NCBI GenBank assembly: GCA_047345645.1
Contig: JBLEFH010000003.1
Origin: JBLEFH01 sp047345645
GTDB taxonomy: Bacteria; Pseudomonadota; Alphaproteobacteria; Rhodobacterales; Rhodobacteraceae
Length of the DNA: 64,000 nt
Strand: one strand, 5' to 3'
The notes beneath the pieces were generated by a model, which saw only the letters and a list, made by a program, of their open reading frames with translations, searched no databases and was not told the origin of the DNA. Shown here piece by piece: positions 24,390 through 32,549 of the stretch. Positions within the stretch are counted from its first letter, which is position 1; each line of letters begins with the position of its first letter. A program made the translations under genes and the position numbers.

Positions 24390-26540
24390 TCAGCGTTGTG
24401 CGCTGCCGCGCTGGCGGACGACCTCGGCCACGTCGCTATCCGCCTCGAGGGCGGTGCGGACGTTGTGATAATGTTCCAGATCTCGTACTTCGATCTCAAA
24501 ATTCATACGGTAAAAATCCGGTTTGCGGTCCGTGAACTCAAGATCCGATATATTGGCGTTCTGCTCGCCGATCAATGTGCAGATCCGGCCCAGGACCCCC
24601 GCATCATTCGCCATGGCGAGGCTGATGCGGATTTTATGTTCGGGTTTGTAAGGCACGCCCGACCATTTGAGGTCGACCCAGCGTTGCGGCGCGTCCTCAT
24701 ATTCGGTGAGGCGCGGGCAGTCAATCGTGTGGACATGCACGCCATGCCCGCGCTGGCTGATCCCGATGATCCGCTCGCCCGGAAGCGGGTAGCAGCACGG
24801 GCTCATCTTGGTCCACTGGTCTTCCTCGACGCCGACGATCACGGGCGCGGCCGGGAATTGCGGGATGTTTTCCTCGCGCAGAATCTCCGGGTAGAGCACG
24901 CCCACGAGATCGCGCCCTGCGATCTCTCCCGCACCAAGTGCGGCGAGCATGTCCTGCGCATCCTCGTAATTGGCACGCTTCGCCGCGGTGCGGAGCGCCT
25001 TGTCGCTGGCCTTTTTGCCAACGCGCTCCAGCGCCACCCGTGCGACTTCGCGGCCAAGGGCAATGTTCGTGCCGCGCCGTTCTTCTTTAAGCGCCCGACG
25101 GATCGCGGCCTTCGCGCGGCCCGTCACAACCATCTCTTCCCAACCCGGCTGCGGTTTCTGCCCTTCCGCCCGAATAATCACCACGGACTGGCCGTTGCGA
25201 AGCTGCGTCCAGAGCGGCACCCGCTGACCATCCACCTTCGCGCCGACGCAGCTATTGCCGATCCGCGTGTGGATCGCATAGGCGAAATCGAGCGGCGTCG
25301 CGCCTTTCGGCAGCTTGATAACCTCGCCCTTCGGGGTGAAACAAAACACCTTGTCCGAGAACATTTCGAGCTTCACATGCTCCAGAAATTCTTCGGGATG
25401 TTCCGCCCCGGCAAAACGCTCCGTGAGGTTTTGCAGCCATGTCAGCGGATCGACGGTAAACGGGTTTTCCGCCTGCACACCGTCGCGATAGGACCAATGG
25501 GCGGCGACCCCGCTCTCGTTGACCTGATGCATCTGGCGGGTGCGGATCTGCACCTCAACGCGCTTGGCCGCGCGGCCCGACACGGTGGTGTGGATCGAGC
25601 GGTAGCCGTTCGATTTCGGCTGACTGATATAGTCCTTGAAGCGCCCCGGCACGGCGGCCCAGCGACCATGCACGAGCCCGAGGATCTTGTAGCAATCCTC
25701 GACCGTGTCCGTGACGATGCGGAAGCCGTAAATATCTGAGAGACGGGAGAAGCCTTCCTTGCGCTCCTCCATCTTGCGCCAAATCGAATAGGGGCGCTTT
25801 TCGCGGCCCGTGACCTCTGCCGCAACGCCGTTTTCGACCAAGAGACGGCGCATATCGTCCATAATGGCCGGGATGAGATCGCCCGCCTCACCGCGCACCC
25901 GCTCGATCCGGTTCATGATGGACTCGCGCGCGGCAGGGTTGAGGACGGCGAAGGAAAGGTCCTCCAATTCCTCGCGCATCCACATCATCCCCATGCGGCC
26001 CGCCAGCGGCGCGTAGATTTCCATCGTCTCGCGCGCCTTGCGCATCCGTTTGGCTTCCGGGAGCGACTCGATGGTCCGCATATTGTGGAGGCGGTCGGCG
26101 AGCTTCACGAGGATCACACGAAGATCCTTGCTCATCGCCATGAGAAGCTTACGGAAATTCTCCGCCTGCTGGGTCGCGGCGCTGGACAGTTCCAGATTGG
26201 TCAGCTTGGTGACGCCATCGACGAGATCCGCCACATTCTCGCCAAAGAGATCACCGAGATCGGCGCGGGTCGCCTCGGTGTCCTCCACGGTATCGTGCAG
26301 AAGGGCGGTGATGATGGTGTCGTCGTCGAGTTGCTGCTCCGCGAGCAGCATCGCCACCTCGACCGGGTGGGTGAAATATTCTTCACCAGATTTGCGATAT
26401 TGGCCGCGATGCGCCTCGCGGCCGAATTCATAGGCTTTGCGGATCCGGGCGGTGTTGCTGGCAGGGTTGTAACTCTGAACCGTGCCAACGAGTGTGTCGA
26501 CGGGGATCAGCTCAGCCAGTGCCTGCACGTCCCCCGCCAT
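24390..26540 (-). CDS. Bifunctional (p)ppGpp synthetase/hydrolase (Rsh)
   Basis: The single long RSH alarmone enzyme typical of alphaproteobacteria, 716 residues. The hydrolase HD domain is intact (HPVEVAMLL...TALLHDTVEDTEAT), as is the synthetase domain (GREKRPYSIWRKMEER...DIYGFRIV...PKSNGYRSIHTTV...VEVQIRT). A TGS domain (VFCFTPKGEVIKLPKGATPLDFAYAIHTRIG), a zinc-finger-like CCYPLPGERIIG segment and a C-terminal ACT domain follow. Both activities are therefore expected. It follows rpoZ by 16 bases, the same pairing as rpoZ-spoT in E. coli. Confidence 0.95.
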   Translation of the reverse strand: MAGDVQALAELIPVDTLVGTVQSYNPASNTARIRKAYEFGREAHRGQYRKSGEEYFTHPVEVAMLLAEQQLDDDTIITALLHDTVEDTEATRADLGDLFGENVADLVDGVTKLTNLELSSAATQQAENFRKLLMAMSKDLRVILVKLADRLHNMRTIESLPEAKRMRKARETMEIYAPLAGRMGMMWMREELEDLSFAVLNPAARESIMNRIERVRGEAGDLIPAIMDDMRRLLVENGVAAEVTGREKRPYSIWRKMEERKEGFSRLSDIYGFRIVTDTVEDCYKILGLVHGRWAAVPGRFKDYISQPKSNGYRSIHTTVSGRAAKRVEVQIRTRQMHQVNESGVAAHWSYRDGVQAENPFTVDPLTWLQNLTERFAGAEHPEEFLEHVKLEMFSDKVFCFTPKGEVIKLPKGATPLDFAYAIHTRIGNSCVGAKVDGQRVPLWTQLRNGQSVVIIRAEGQKPQPGWEEMVVTGRAKAAIRRALKEERRGTNIALGREVARVALERVGKKASDKALRTAAKRANYEDAQDMLAALGAGEIAGRDLVGVLYPEILREENIPQFPAAPVIVGVEEDQWTKMSPCCYPLPGERIIGISQRGHGVHVHTIDCPRLTEYEDAPQRWVDLKWSGVPYKPEHKIRISLAMANDAGVLGRICTLIGEQNANISDLEFTDRKPDFYRMNFEIEVRDLEHYHNVRTALEADSDVAEVVRQRGSAQR

Positions 26541-26556
26541 CCCGTTTGCCTTATCC

Positions 26557-26916
26557 TTACTGCTCGCCTTGAGCTTCCATCAGAGCGCGGAGGAGATCTT
26601 CTTCCGCCATGTCGTTTTCTTCGGGCTTGTCGTCGGCCTCGGCCTGACCCAGAAGCTGCGCCATGTTGTCGTCTTCCGGCTCGTCCACCTCGATCTGACG
26701 CTGGCGGGACTCGATGGCGCTTTCGCGCAGCTCATCCGCCGGTTGCGTCTCGTCGGCGATCTCGCGGAGGGCAACGACGGGGTTCTTGTCGTTATCGCGA
26801 TCAACGGTGAGCTCGGCACCAGAAGAGATCTCACGCGCACGGTGCGCCGCGAGCATCACAAGCTCAAAACGGTTCGGGACCTTGTCAACGCAATCTTCGA
26901 CAGTAACGCGCGCCAT
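26557..26916 (-). CDS. rpoZ: RNA polymerase omega subunit
   Basis: A small subunit that stabilises beta' and is part of the ppGpp site on RNA polymerase. The 119-residue product begins MARVTVEDCVDKVPNRFELVMLAAHRAREISSGAELTVDRDNDKNPVVALREIA, the conserved core. The acidic tail of about 60 residues is longer than in E. coli, as often in alphaproteobacteria. GGAAGG precedes ATG 26916. Lying directly before the alarmone gene rsh is functionally apt. Confidence 0.96.
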   Translation of the reverse strand: MARVTVEDCVDKVPNRFELVMLAAHRAREISSGAELTVDRDNDKNPVVALREIADETQPADELRESAIESRQRQIEVDEPEDDNMAQLLGQAEADDKPEENDMAEEDLLRALMEAQGEQ

Positions 26917-26996
26917 AGGGTTTCCTTCCGGTCAAAACATCGAAGAGATCTGCCCCAATCGAGGCGGATGTCTCCTGAAAGATTCGTGAAGGCACA

Positions 26997-27025
26997 GACA
27001 TAACGTCGCCGCGCCCAAAACGCAA
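26997..27025 (-). promoter_or_regulatory. Candidate promoter of rpoZ-rsh
   Basis: On the minus strand TTGCGT (27025-27020) and TATGTC (27002-26997) are 17 bases apart, giving a leader of about 75 bases before rpoZ. The -10 is only a fair match. Confidence 0.4.
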
Positions 27026-27040
27026 GGGCAGAAGGCCCTT
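27024..27040 (-). terminator. Possible weak terminator at the end of folK
   Basis: On the minus strand AAGGGC and GCCCTT form a 6-base stem around CTTCT, followed by GCGTTTT. It covers the folK stop and overlaps the candidate rpoZ -35, so it may mark the boundary between the two units. Confidence 0.35.
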
Positions 27041-27614
27041 ACGCATCAATGGGATCTATCTTCATGACCGGCGCCGCCGAGATCATCGTATCGACACTGT
27101 CGCCCGTCACCGGATGCGTCCAGCGCGGTGCGATGTCTTTCAAGGGGAGCAGCACAAAGAGCCGGTCCTGCAGGCGCGGATGCGGCAGGATCAACTCGTC
27201 CGGCGCGAAAATCTTCTGATCCTCAAAGGGCAGATCGCGCCAGTAGCGCCAACGCTCCTCATTGGGGCTGATGAGCCGATCATAAGCAATGAGGTCCAGA
27301 TCCGCACCGCGCGCGCCCCAGCGATCCGTCCGCAGACGCCCCGCCTCGGCCTCGATCCGGTGCATCGCATCGAGGAGCGCACCGGGCGCGTGTTCTGTCT
27401 CCAGCAAGAGTGCGGCATTGCAATAATCGGGCCCATTGCCGGCCGGAACTGCCTCCGTCGCATAGAGTTTACTGCGCGCCACAATCCGCCCGAGCCCGCT
27501 CAATTTCTCCATCAAAGCGCGCGCCGTCTCGCGCTCATTTCCATACGCCGTCGGCAAGTTTGCACCTATGGCAATAAGTGCAACCCCCTTTCCCTCTTGC
27601 TCATTCACGATCAC
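27039..27614 (-). CDS. folK: 2-amino-4-hydroxy-6-hydroxymethyldihydropteridine diphosphokinase
   Basis: Pyrophosphorylates the pterin precursor in folate synthesis. The 191-residue protein shows VALIAIGANLPT, the pterin-binding Y-N-A segment PDYCNAALLLET, the HPPK signature DRWGARGADLDLIAYD with metal-binding aspartates, and LPHPRLQDRLFVLLPL. An insertion of about 20 residues (ISPNEERWRYWRDLPFEDQK) lies before the LPHPR motif. Divergent from the NYN gene across 41 bases. Confidence 0.93.
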   Translation of the reverse strand: MIVNEQEGKGVALIAIGANLPTAYGNERETARALMEKLSGLGRIVARSKLYATEAVPAGNGPDYCNAALLLETEHAPGALLDAMHRIEAEAGRLRTDRWGARGADLDLIAYDRLISPNEERWRYWRDLPFEDQKIFAPDELILPHPRLQDRLFVLLPLKDIAPRWTHPVTGDSVDTMISAAPVMKIDPIDA

Positions 27615-27655
27615 ACCTTATTGTCTGCACGATTTTATTATGTGCCGAGGAAACC

Positions 27656-28195
27656 ATGTTTTACAAGGATGACCGCCTTGCTTTGTTCATTGACGGGTCG
27701 AACCTATATTCCGCCGCAAAGGCGCTTGAGTTCGATATAGATTTCAAACTGCTCCGCGAGGAATTCGCGCGCCGCGGCAAGCTTTTGCGCGCGTTCTATT
27801 ACACGGCGATGCTGGAGAATGACGAATTCTCCCCGATCCGGCCGCTGGTGGACTGGTTGAATTATAACGGTTTTTCGATGGTGACGAAGCCCGCCAAGGA
27901 GTTCACCGACGCGCAGGGCCGCCGCAAGATCAAAGGCAATATGGATATCGAGCTGGCCGTCGATGCGATGGAGCTGGCTCCCCATCTCGACCATGCTGTG
28001 ATCTTCTCCGGCGATGGCGATTTCCGCTCGCTCGTTGAGTCGCTGCAACGGCAGGGCGTGCGTGTGTCGGTCGTCTCGACCCTGCGCTCGCAGCCGCCGA
28101 TGATCGCCGATGAGCTGCGCCGTCAATGCGACAACTTCATTGATCTGGCGGATCTGCGCGACGTGATCGGCCGTCCGCCGCGCGATGAAGATTAA
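27656..28195 (+). CDS. NYN domain protein (LabA/DUF88 type), putative RNase
   Basis: A 179-residue PIN-like protein. The acidic motif positions of NYN nucleases are present: LALFIDGSNLY near the N terminus, NMDIELAVDAMELA in the middle and VIFSGDGDFRSLVESLQRQGVRVSVVS. The family is predicted to cleave or process RNA; the substrate is unknown. ATG 27656 has GAGGAAA upstream. It overlaps the following glycosylase gene by 11 bases, a pairing that suggests co-expression. Confidence 0.88.
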   Translation: MFYKDDRLALFIDGSNLYSAAKALEFDIDFKLLREEFARRGKLLRAFYYTAMLENDEFSPIRPLVDWLNYNGFSMVTKPAKEFTDAQGRRKIKGNMDIELAVDAMELAPHLDHAVIFSGDGDFRSLVESLQRQGVRVSVVSTLRSQPPMIADELRRQCDNFIDLADLRDVIGRPPRDED

Positions 28196-28817
28196 GCCGG
28201 AACCGCCGAAAGACTGCCAACTCTGCCCCCGCCTCGTCGCCTTTCGCGAAGACAGCGCCCAAAAGAACCCTGACTGGTTCGCCGGCGCCGTCCCGAGTTT
28301 TGGCGATGAAGGGGCGGAGCTTTTGGTGCTCGGCCTCGCGCCGGGCCTTCAGGGCGCGCACCGAACGGGGCGGCCCTTCACCGGCGATTATGCAGGGCAT
28401 CTGCTTTACGAGACGCTGACCGAATATGACTGGGCCAATGGTAAATTTGATGCGCGCATCGACGACGGGCTGAAACTCTCCGGCGCGATGGTCTCGAACG
28501 CGGTGCGCTGCGTGCCGCCGCAAAACAAACCCATCGGTGAAGAGGTCAACACCTGCCGCCCCTTTATGCTGGACCGGATCGCCGCGTTGAAAAATCTTAA
28601 GGCGATCCTCTGTCTTGGCCGCATCGCCCATGATACGCTCATCCGCGGTCTCGGCGCGCGGCTCAAGGATTACCCTTTCGCGCATCAGGCCCGGCATGAT
28701 CTGGATGGGCTTATGGTTTTCGACAGCTATCACTGCTCCCGCTACAACACAAATACCGGGCGGCTCACGCCCGAGATGTTCCGCGCCGTTTTTGCCGATA
28801 TCCGCGCCGCGCTGTGA
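28185..28817 (+). CDS. Uracil-DNA glycosylase, family 5 (UDGb-like)
   Basis: Removes uracil or other deaminated bases from DNA. The 210-residue product has the 4Fe-4S cysteines of families 4 and 5 (CQLC at 11-14, then VRCVPPQNKPIGEEVNTC). Motif I is LGLAPGLQGAHRTGRPFTGDYAG and motif III SYHCSRYNTNTGRLT, both of the family 5 pattern, where the usual catalytic polar residue of motif I is absent. The start overlaps the NYN gene. Confidence 0.9.
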   Translation: MKIKPEPPKDCQLCPRLVAFREDSAQKNPDWFAGAVPSFGDEGAELLVLGLAPGLQGAHRTGRPFTGDYAGHLLYETLTEYDWANGKFDARIDDGLKLSGAMVSNAVRCVPPQNKPIGEEVNTCRPFMLDRIAALKNLKAILCLGRIAHDTLIRGLGARLKDYPFAHQARHDLDGLMVFDSYHCSRYNTNTGRLTPEMFRAVFADIRAAL

Positions 28818-29257
28818 TCGCGTCGCTCAGCATCCTTGCGGGGCTGTTTCTAACATGCCTCGGCGCAGCGACGTTTCTGCCGTTCCAGTCAGAAATTGTC
28901 TTCATCCCGCTGGTTCTGGGCGACCGTTTCCCGCTCTGGTTACTGCTCTTCGTCGCCTCGGTCGGCAACACGATCGGCAGTTTCATCATGTATTGGATCG
29001 GCCGCGAGATCGAACATTTCAAGGATCGCCGCTGGTTCCCACTAAAGCCAGAGCAGCTTGAGAAAGCCGAGCGCTGGTTTCAGAAATACGGCCTCTGGTC
29101 CCTGTTTCTGAGCTGGGCGCCCTTCGGCGATGCGCTGGTGCTGATCTCTGGCGTCCTGCGCACCCCGCTCCCGCTTTTCCTGCTCATCGTCGGTTTCGCG
29201 AAATTCGCCCGCTATGTCGCCGTCGCCTGGCTCACCCTCTCCGCCCAAGGCACGTGA
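28814..29257 (+). CDS. YqaA/DedA-like membrane protein
   Basis: A 147-residue membrane protein with about four hydrophobic segments. The pattern is that of small VTT/DedA-type proteins of the YqaA subgroup: ATFLPFQSEIVFIPLV near the N terminus, GNTIGSFIMYWIGREIEHF, and a re-entrant WFQKYGLWSLFLSWAPFGDALVLISGVLR. DedA-like proteins affect membrane lipid flipping and proton homeostasis. It starts with GTG 28814, overlapping the glycosylase stop. Confidence 0.82.
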   Translation: MIASLSILAGLFLTCLGAATFLPFQSEIVFIPLVLGDRFPLWLLLFVASVGNTIGSFIMYWIGREIEHFKDRRWFPLKPEQLEKAERWFQKYGLWSLFLSWAPFGDALVLISGVLRTPLPLFLLIVGFAKFARYVAVAWLTLSAQGT

Positions 29258-29284
29258 CGGATAAATTTCCTTAAATTTAATTAT

Positions 29285-29346
29285 TAAATCACTCTGATTT
29301 ATTTTTTGATTTTAACCAGACTCTTCGCTATTGTGACGTTAGGTCA
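29285..29346 (+). promoter_or_regulatory. Promoter and two inverted repeats before the FucP-type transporter gene
   Basis: TTGATT (29306-29311) and TATTGT (29329-29334) are separated by 17 bases, a good sigma-70 promoter in an AT-rich patch. TAAATCA-CTC-TGATTTA (29285-29301) is a perfect inverted repeat just upstream of the -35. TGAC-N5-GTCA (29334-29346) overlaps the end of the -10 and the expected start. This arrangement suggests one activator-type and one repressor-type site. Confidence 0.55.
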
Positions 29347-29380
29347 ACCCAACAATCATAAGCCCCCCCGGAGGAACCCT

Positions 29381-30712
29381 ATGTCTCAAACCGCTGAAAC
29401 TGCTACCGAAATGGGGAGCAGAAAACCTTTCCTTCATGAAGGTTTGCGAATCCCCTTCATCCTGATCGTGACCTGCTTCGCCGCTTGGGGCGTGGCCGCG
29501 AATATGACGGACCCGCTGGTAAAAGTGTTCTCCAAAGTGTTCTCGATGAGCACATTTCAGGCCTCCCTTGTGCAGTTTTCCTATTACGGCGCGTATTTCT
29601 GCCTCGCCCTTCCGGCGGCTTTCATTAACCGCAAATTCTCCTACAAGGTCGGCGTTCTGACCGGGCTCGGCTGCGCTATTGCGGGCGCAATGCTGTTCTA
29701 CCCGGCCAGCCTGACCATGCAGTATGGCTTCTTTCTCTTGGCGCTCTTCACCCTCGCGGGCGGCCTCTCGATCCTGGAGACCTCGGCGAACCCCTTCGTG
29801 ATCGCCATGGGTCCGGATGAAAACGCCACCCGCCGCCTCAATTTCGCGCAGGCGTTCAACCCGGTCGGCACCAATATCGGCGTGTTCCTCGCCGCGACCT
29901 TCATTCTGCCGAAACTCAACTCGGCGACCGAGGCCGAGCGGGAAGCGATGAGCCAGGCCGAACGCCTCGCCGTCCGCTCCGAAGAGCTTCAGGCAGTCAT
30001 GCTCCCCTATGTTGGCTTCGCTTTCGTCCTGCTCGCCATCTGGATCGCCATCGCGCTCCACAAGATGCCGACCGAGGAAGAAACCGCCTCCGACGATCCG
30101 CATAACGTCCGCTTCGGCCCGACCCTGAAGCGCCTGCTCGCCAACCGACACTACCGTTTCGGCGTGCTGGCCCAGTTCTTCAACGTCGCCGCGCAGACCT
30201 GCGTTTGGACCTTCACCATTCAATATGTGATGGAAGCCATCGGCGGCGATGAGGCCAATGCGGGCCGCTACCTGCAATACTCGTTGCTGGTGTTCCTGAT
30301 CTCGCGCTTCATCATGACATGGCTCATGGGTTTCATCCGCCCGGCCCTGCTGCTCACGCTGATGGGTGCCGCCGGTGCCGCGCTCTGCCTCTTCGCGGTC
30401 AGCACGCCCACCATCGCGGGTGTCTGGGCGGTGGTGTTCTGCTCCGCGTGCCTCTCGCTGATGTTCCCGACGATTTACGGTATCGCGCTGCATGGCCTTG
30501 GTGAGGACACCAAATTCGGTTCCGCCGGTCTCGTCATGGCCATCCTCGGCGGCGCACTGATGCCGATGGTCCACGGCGCCACGATGGACGCTTATGGCGC
30601 GGCGACCTCCTATGTCGTCCCTGCCGTCTGCTTCCTGCTCGTTGCCAGTTACGGCGTGTTCGATCTGCGCGGCGAAGACCGCGAGGCGAGCCTGAGCAAA
30701 AACAAGCACTAA
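29381..30712 (+). CDS. FucP/GluP-type sugar:proton symporter (MFS)
   Basis: A 443-residue major facilitator protein with about 12 membrane segments. The N-terminal FILIVTCFAAWGVAANMTDPLVKVFSKVFSMSTFQASLVQFSYYGAYFCLALPAAFI, ETSANPFVIAMGPDENATRRLNFAQAFNPVGTNIG and SLMFPTIYGIALHGLGEDTKFGSAGLVMAILGGALMP are diagnostic of the fucose/glucose-galactose permease subfamily. The substrate, L-fucose or another hexose, cannot be fixed; no sugar-catabolic gene lies nearby. A GGAGGA ribosome site precedes ATG 29381, and a strong terminator follows, so the gene is monocistronic. Confidence 0.87.
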   Translation: MSQTAETATEMGSRKPFLHEGLRIPFILIVTCFAAWGVAANMTDPLVKVFSKVFSMSTFQASLVQFSYYGAYFCLALPAAFINRKFSYKVGVLTGLGCAIAGAMLFYPASLTMQYGFFLLALFTLAGGLSILETSANPFVIAMGPDENATRRLNFAQAFNPVGTNIGVFLAATFILPKLNSATEAEREAMSQAERLAVRSEELQAVMLPYVGFAFVLLAIWIAIALHKMPTEEETASDDPHNVRFGPTLKRLLANRHYRFGVLAQFFNVAAQTCVWTFTIQYVMEAIGGDEANAGRYLQYSLLVFLISRFIMTWLMGFIRPALLLTLMGAAGAALCLFAVSTPTIAGVWAVVFCSACLSLMFPTIYGIALHGLGEDTKFGSAGLVMAILGGALMPMVHGATMDAYGAATSYVVPAVCFLLVASYGVFDLRGEDREASLSKNKH

Positions 30713-30741
30713 CCGCAGCTCGCGACTTTAACATGCACGTG

Positions 30742-30779
30742 ACCCGCCATGCGATTTTCGTATGGCGGGTATATTTTTT
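30742..30779 (+). terminator. Intrinsic terminator after the transporter gene
   Basis: ACCCGCCAT (30742-30750) pairs with ATGGCGGGT (30762-30770). The inner GCG/CGT extends the stem to about 12 pairs around an ATTTT loop, and ATATTTTTT follows directly. Confidence 0.85.
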
Positions 30780-30804
30780 CACCTCTGGTTCTCCCGGCGC
30801 AGCG

Positions 30805-30835
30805 GGCCTAGCTAGGCCGCAAGTTAACGCTAACA
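30805..30835 (+). promoter_or_regulatory. Palindrome and LacI-type operator before the small gene at 30848
   Basis: GGCCTAGCTAGGCC (30805-30818) is a perfect 14-base palindrome. AGTTAACGCTAACA (30822-30835) follows directly, an imperfect palindrome with central CG nearly matching TGTTGACGCTAACA at the pckA promoter: 12 of its 14 bases are the same. The site ends 12 bases before the small gene's start, so binding would affect initiation or early elongation. Confidence 0.45.
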
Positions 30836-30847
30836 CTGGAGACACCA

Positions 30848-30976
30848 ATGCTTGGATACTTCGCTTACTACACCCGTTCGGCAAACAACGCGCCGAAAGC
30901 AAACCGCCGTCCGTCCCTGATGGACCTTTTCCTGGGCCTCGCTCCGCATGAAATCGCGGCGCTGAACGCCAAATAA
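30848..30976 (+). CDS. Small protein of 42 residues, unrecognised
   Basis: The frame reads MLGYFAYYTRSANNAPKANR, then RPSLMDLFLGLAPHEIAALNAK, and ends with TAA at 30974-30976. GGAGA (30838-30842) is suitably placed as a ribosome site. An aromatic N terminus is followed by a basic linker and an amphipathic helix. The gene is isolated between a strong terminator and the ispH promoter, and has its own palindromic control region. I know no family. The evidence is start context and setting; codon use fits the genome. Confidence 0.55.
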   Translation: MLGYFAYYTRSANNAPKANRRPSLMDLFLGLAPHEIAALNAK

Positions 30977-31015
30977 ATTGATCCCGTGCGGGGCGCAGCT
31001 CACGGGCTGCCCCCA

Positions 31016-31044
31016 TTGCTGGCCTCGCCGTCTCCGCGTATAAC
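31016..31044 (+). promoter_or_regulatory. Candidate sigma-70 promoter of ispH
   Basis: TTGCTG (31016-31021) and TATAAC (31039-31044) with a 17-base spacer; the leader to ATG 31069 is about 18 bases. One of the best matches in the window. Confidence 0.65.
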
Positions 31045-31068
31045 GCGCCTGAACAAGGAGACCTTCGC

Positions 31069-32019
31069 ATGGCCAAAGCTCCCCTCCATCTCTATCTCGC
31101 CGCACCGCGCGGCTTTTGCGCGGGCGTGGACCGCGCGATCAAAATCGTCGAAATGGCGCTCCAGAAATGGGGCGCGCCGGTCTATGTGCGCCACGAAATC
31201 GTGCATAATAAATATGTCGTCGATGAGCTGCGCGACAAAGGCGCGGTGTTTGTCGAGGAGTTGGACGAATGCCCGATGGATCGCCCGGTGATTTTCTCGG
31301 CCCATGGCGTGCCGAAAGCCGTGCCCGCCGAGGCCGAGCGCCGCAATATGATCTATGTGGATGCGACCTGCCCGCTCGTCTCCAAAGTGCATATCGAAGC
31401 CGAGCGGCATTCCGAAAACGGTCTGCAAATGATCATGATCGGCCATGCGGGCCACCCGGAAACCATCGGCACCATGGGCCAACTGCCACCCGGCGAGGTT
31501 CTGCTGGTCGAGACGGTTGACGACGTGGCGAAGATCGAGCCGCGCGACCCCGAAAAGCTGGCCTTCATCACGCAAACCACACTATCTGTGGATGACACCA
31601 AGGACATCGTGGCCGCCCTCAACGCGCGGTTCCCGGCCATTATCGGACCGCATAAAGAAGATATCTGCTACGCCACCACCAACCGGCAGGAAGCCGTGAA
31701 AGCGATGGCCCCGAAGATCGACGCGCTGCTGGTGATCGGCGCGCCAAACTCGTCCAACTCACAGCGCCTCGTCGAGGTGGGCCGCAAGGCCGGATGCAGC
31801 TATGCGCAGCTCGTCCAGCGCGCGGATGATATCGACTGGCGCGCCCTCGGCGGCATCGCCAGAATCGGCATCACCGCAGGCGCATCGGCCCCCGAAGTGC
31901 TGGTGAATGAGGTCGTCGATGCATTCAAGGATCGCTATGACGTGACCGAAGAATTCGTGACCACCGCCGAAGAGAATATCGAGTTCAAGGTGCCGCGCGT
32001 CCTGCGTGTGGCGTCATGA
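31069..32019 (+). CDS. ispH: 4-hydroxy-3-methylbut-2-enyl diphosphate reductase
   Basis: The last step of the MEP isoprenoid pathway, an iron-sulfur enzyme giving IPP and DMAPP. The 316-residue product has all three cluster cysteines: Cys17 in APRGFCAGVDRAI, Cys101 in VDATCPLVSKVH and Cys200 in EDICYATTNRQ. The substrate-handling SAHGVPK, GHAGHPE and APNSSNSQRL motifs are also present. AAGGAGA precedes ATG 31069. It overlaps the next gene by 4 bases. Confidence 0.96.
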   Translation: MAKAPLHLYLAAPRGFCAGVDRAIKIVEMALQKWGAPVYVRHEIVHNKYVVDELRDKGAVFVEELDECPMDRPVIFSAHGVPKAVPAEAERRNMIYVDATCPLVSKVHIEAERHSENGLQMIMIGHAGHPETIGTMGQLPPGEVLLVETVDDVAKIEPRDPEKLAFITQTTLSVDDTKDIVAALNARFPAIIGPHKEDICYATTNRQEAVKAMAPKIDALLVIGAPNSSNSQRLVEVGRKAGCSYAQLVQRADDIDWRALGGIARIGITAGASAPEVLVNEVVDAFKDRYDVTEEFVTTAEENIEFKVPRVLRVAS

Positions 32020-32486
32020 GCCGGGCGGCCCCATCCATGCAAAACGGCGTCAAAGAGATCCCTCGCCCGGCGCTGATCCTCGGCGGTCTCGGCCTGATTC
32101 CGTTCCTATGGGGCGCGCTCTGCGTCCTCTTCCCCTCCATCGGCAATTTCCACGAACAGCGCTTGCCGCTGTCCTATGACGGCATCACCCTGCTCGCGCA
32201 ATATGGCGTGATCATCCTGAGCTTCATGGGCGGCGCGCTCTGGGGTTTCGGCGCGACCCGCGGTTGGCTGACACTGGTCGTCGCGGTCCTGCCCGCACTC
32301 TGGGCGCTTTACGCGGCTTCGGCAGATGCGGCAACGGCTTGCCTGCTGCTCGCCCCCGGCTTCGCGCTGCTCCTTGCAGCCGACATCATGTTCACCGCCG
32401 CTGGTCTCGCGCCGCGCTGGTGGCCTTGGCTGCGCGTCCCGCTCACGGCGATTGTCGTGCTGTGTCTGCTGACCGCCGCTCTGTGA
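32016..32486 (+). CDS. DUF3429 membrane protein
   Basis: A 156-residue protein with about five membrane helices. PRPALILGGLGLIPFLWGAL, the YGVIILSFMGGALWGFG segment and the Leu/Ala-rich remainder fit DUF3429, a family of unknown function. ATG 32016 forms an ATGA overlap with ispH; an internal ATG at 32037 is an alternative start. Confidence 0.78.
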   Translation: MSRAAPSMQNGVKEIPRPALILGGLGLIPFLWGALCVLFPSIGNFHEQRLPLSYDGITLLAQYGVIILSFMGGALWGFGATRGWLTLVVAVLPALWALYAASADAATACLLLAPGFALLLAADIMFTAAGLAPRWWPWLRVPLTAIVVLCLLTAAL

Positions 32487-32549
32487 TTTCAGGGCTTTGC
32501 CTTCCGCGCCAAGCCGGATATTGAACGCAAAACTCTGAAAGGCGCTGCC

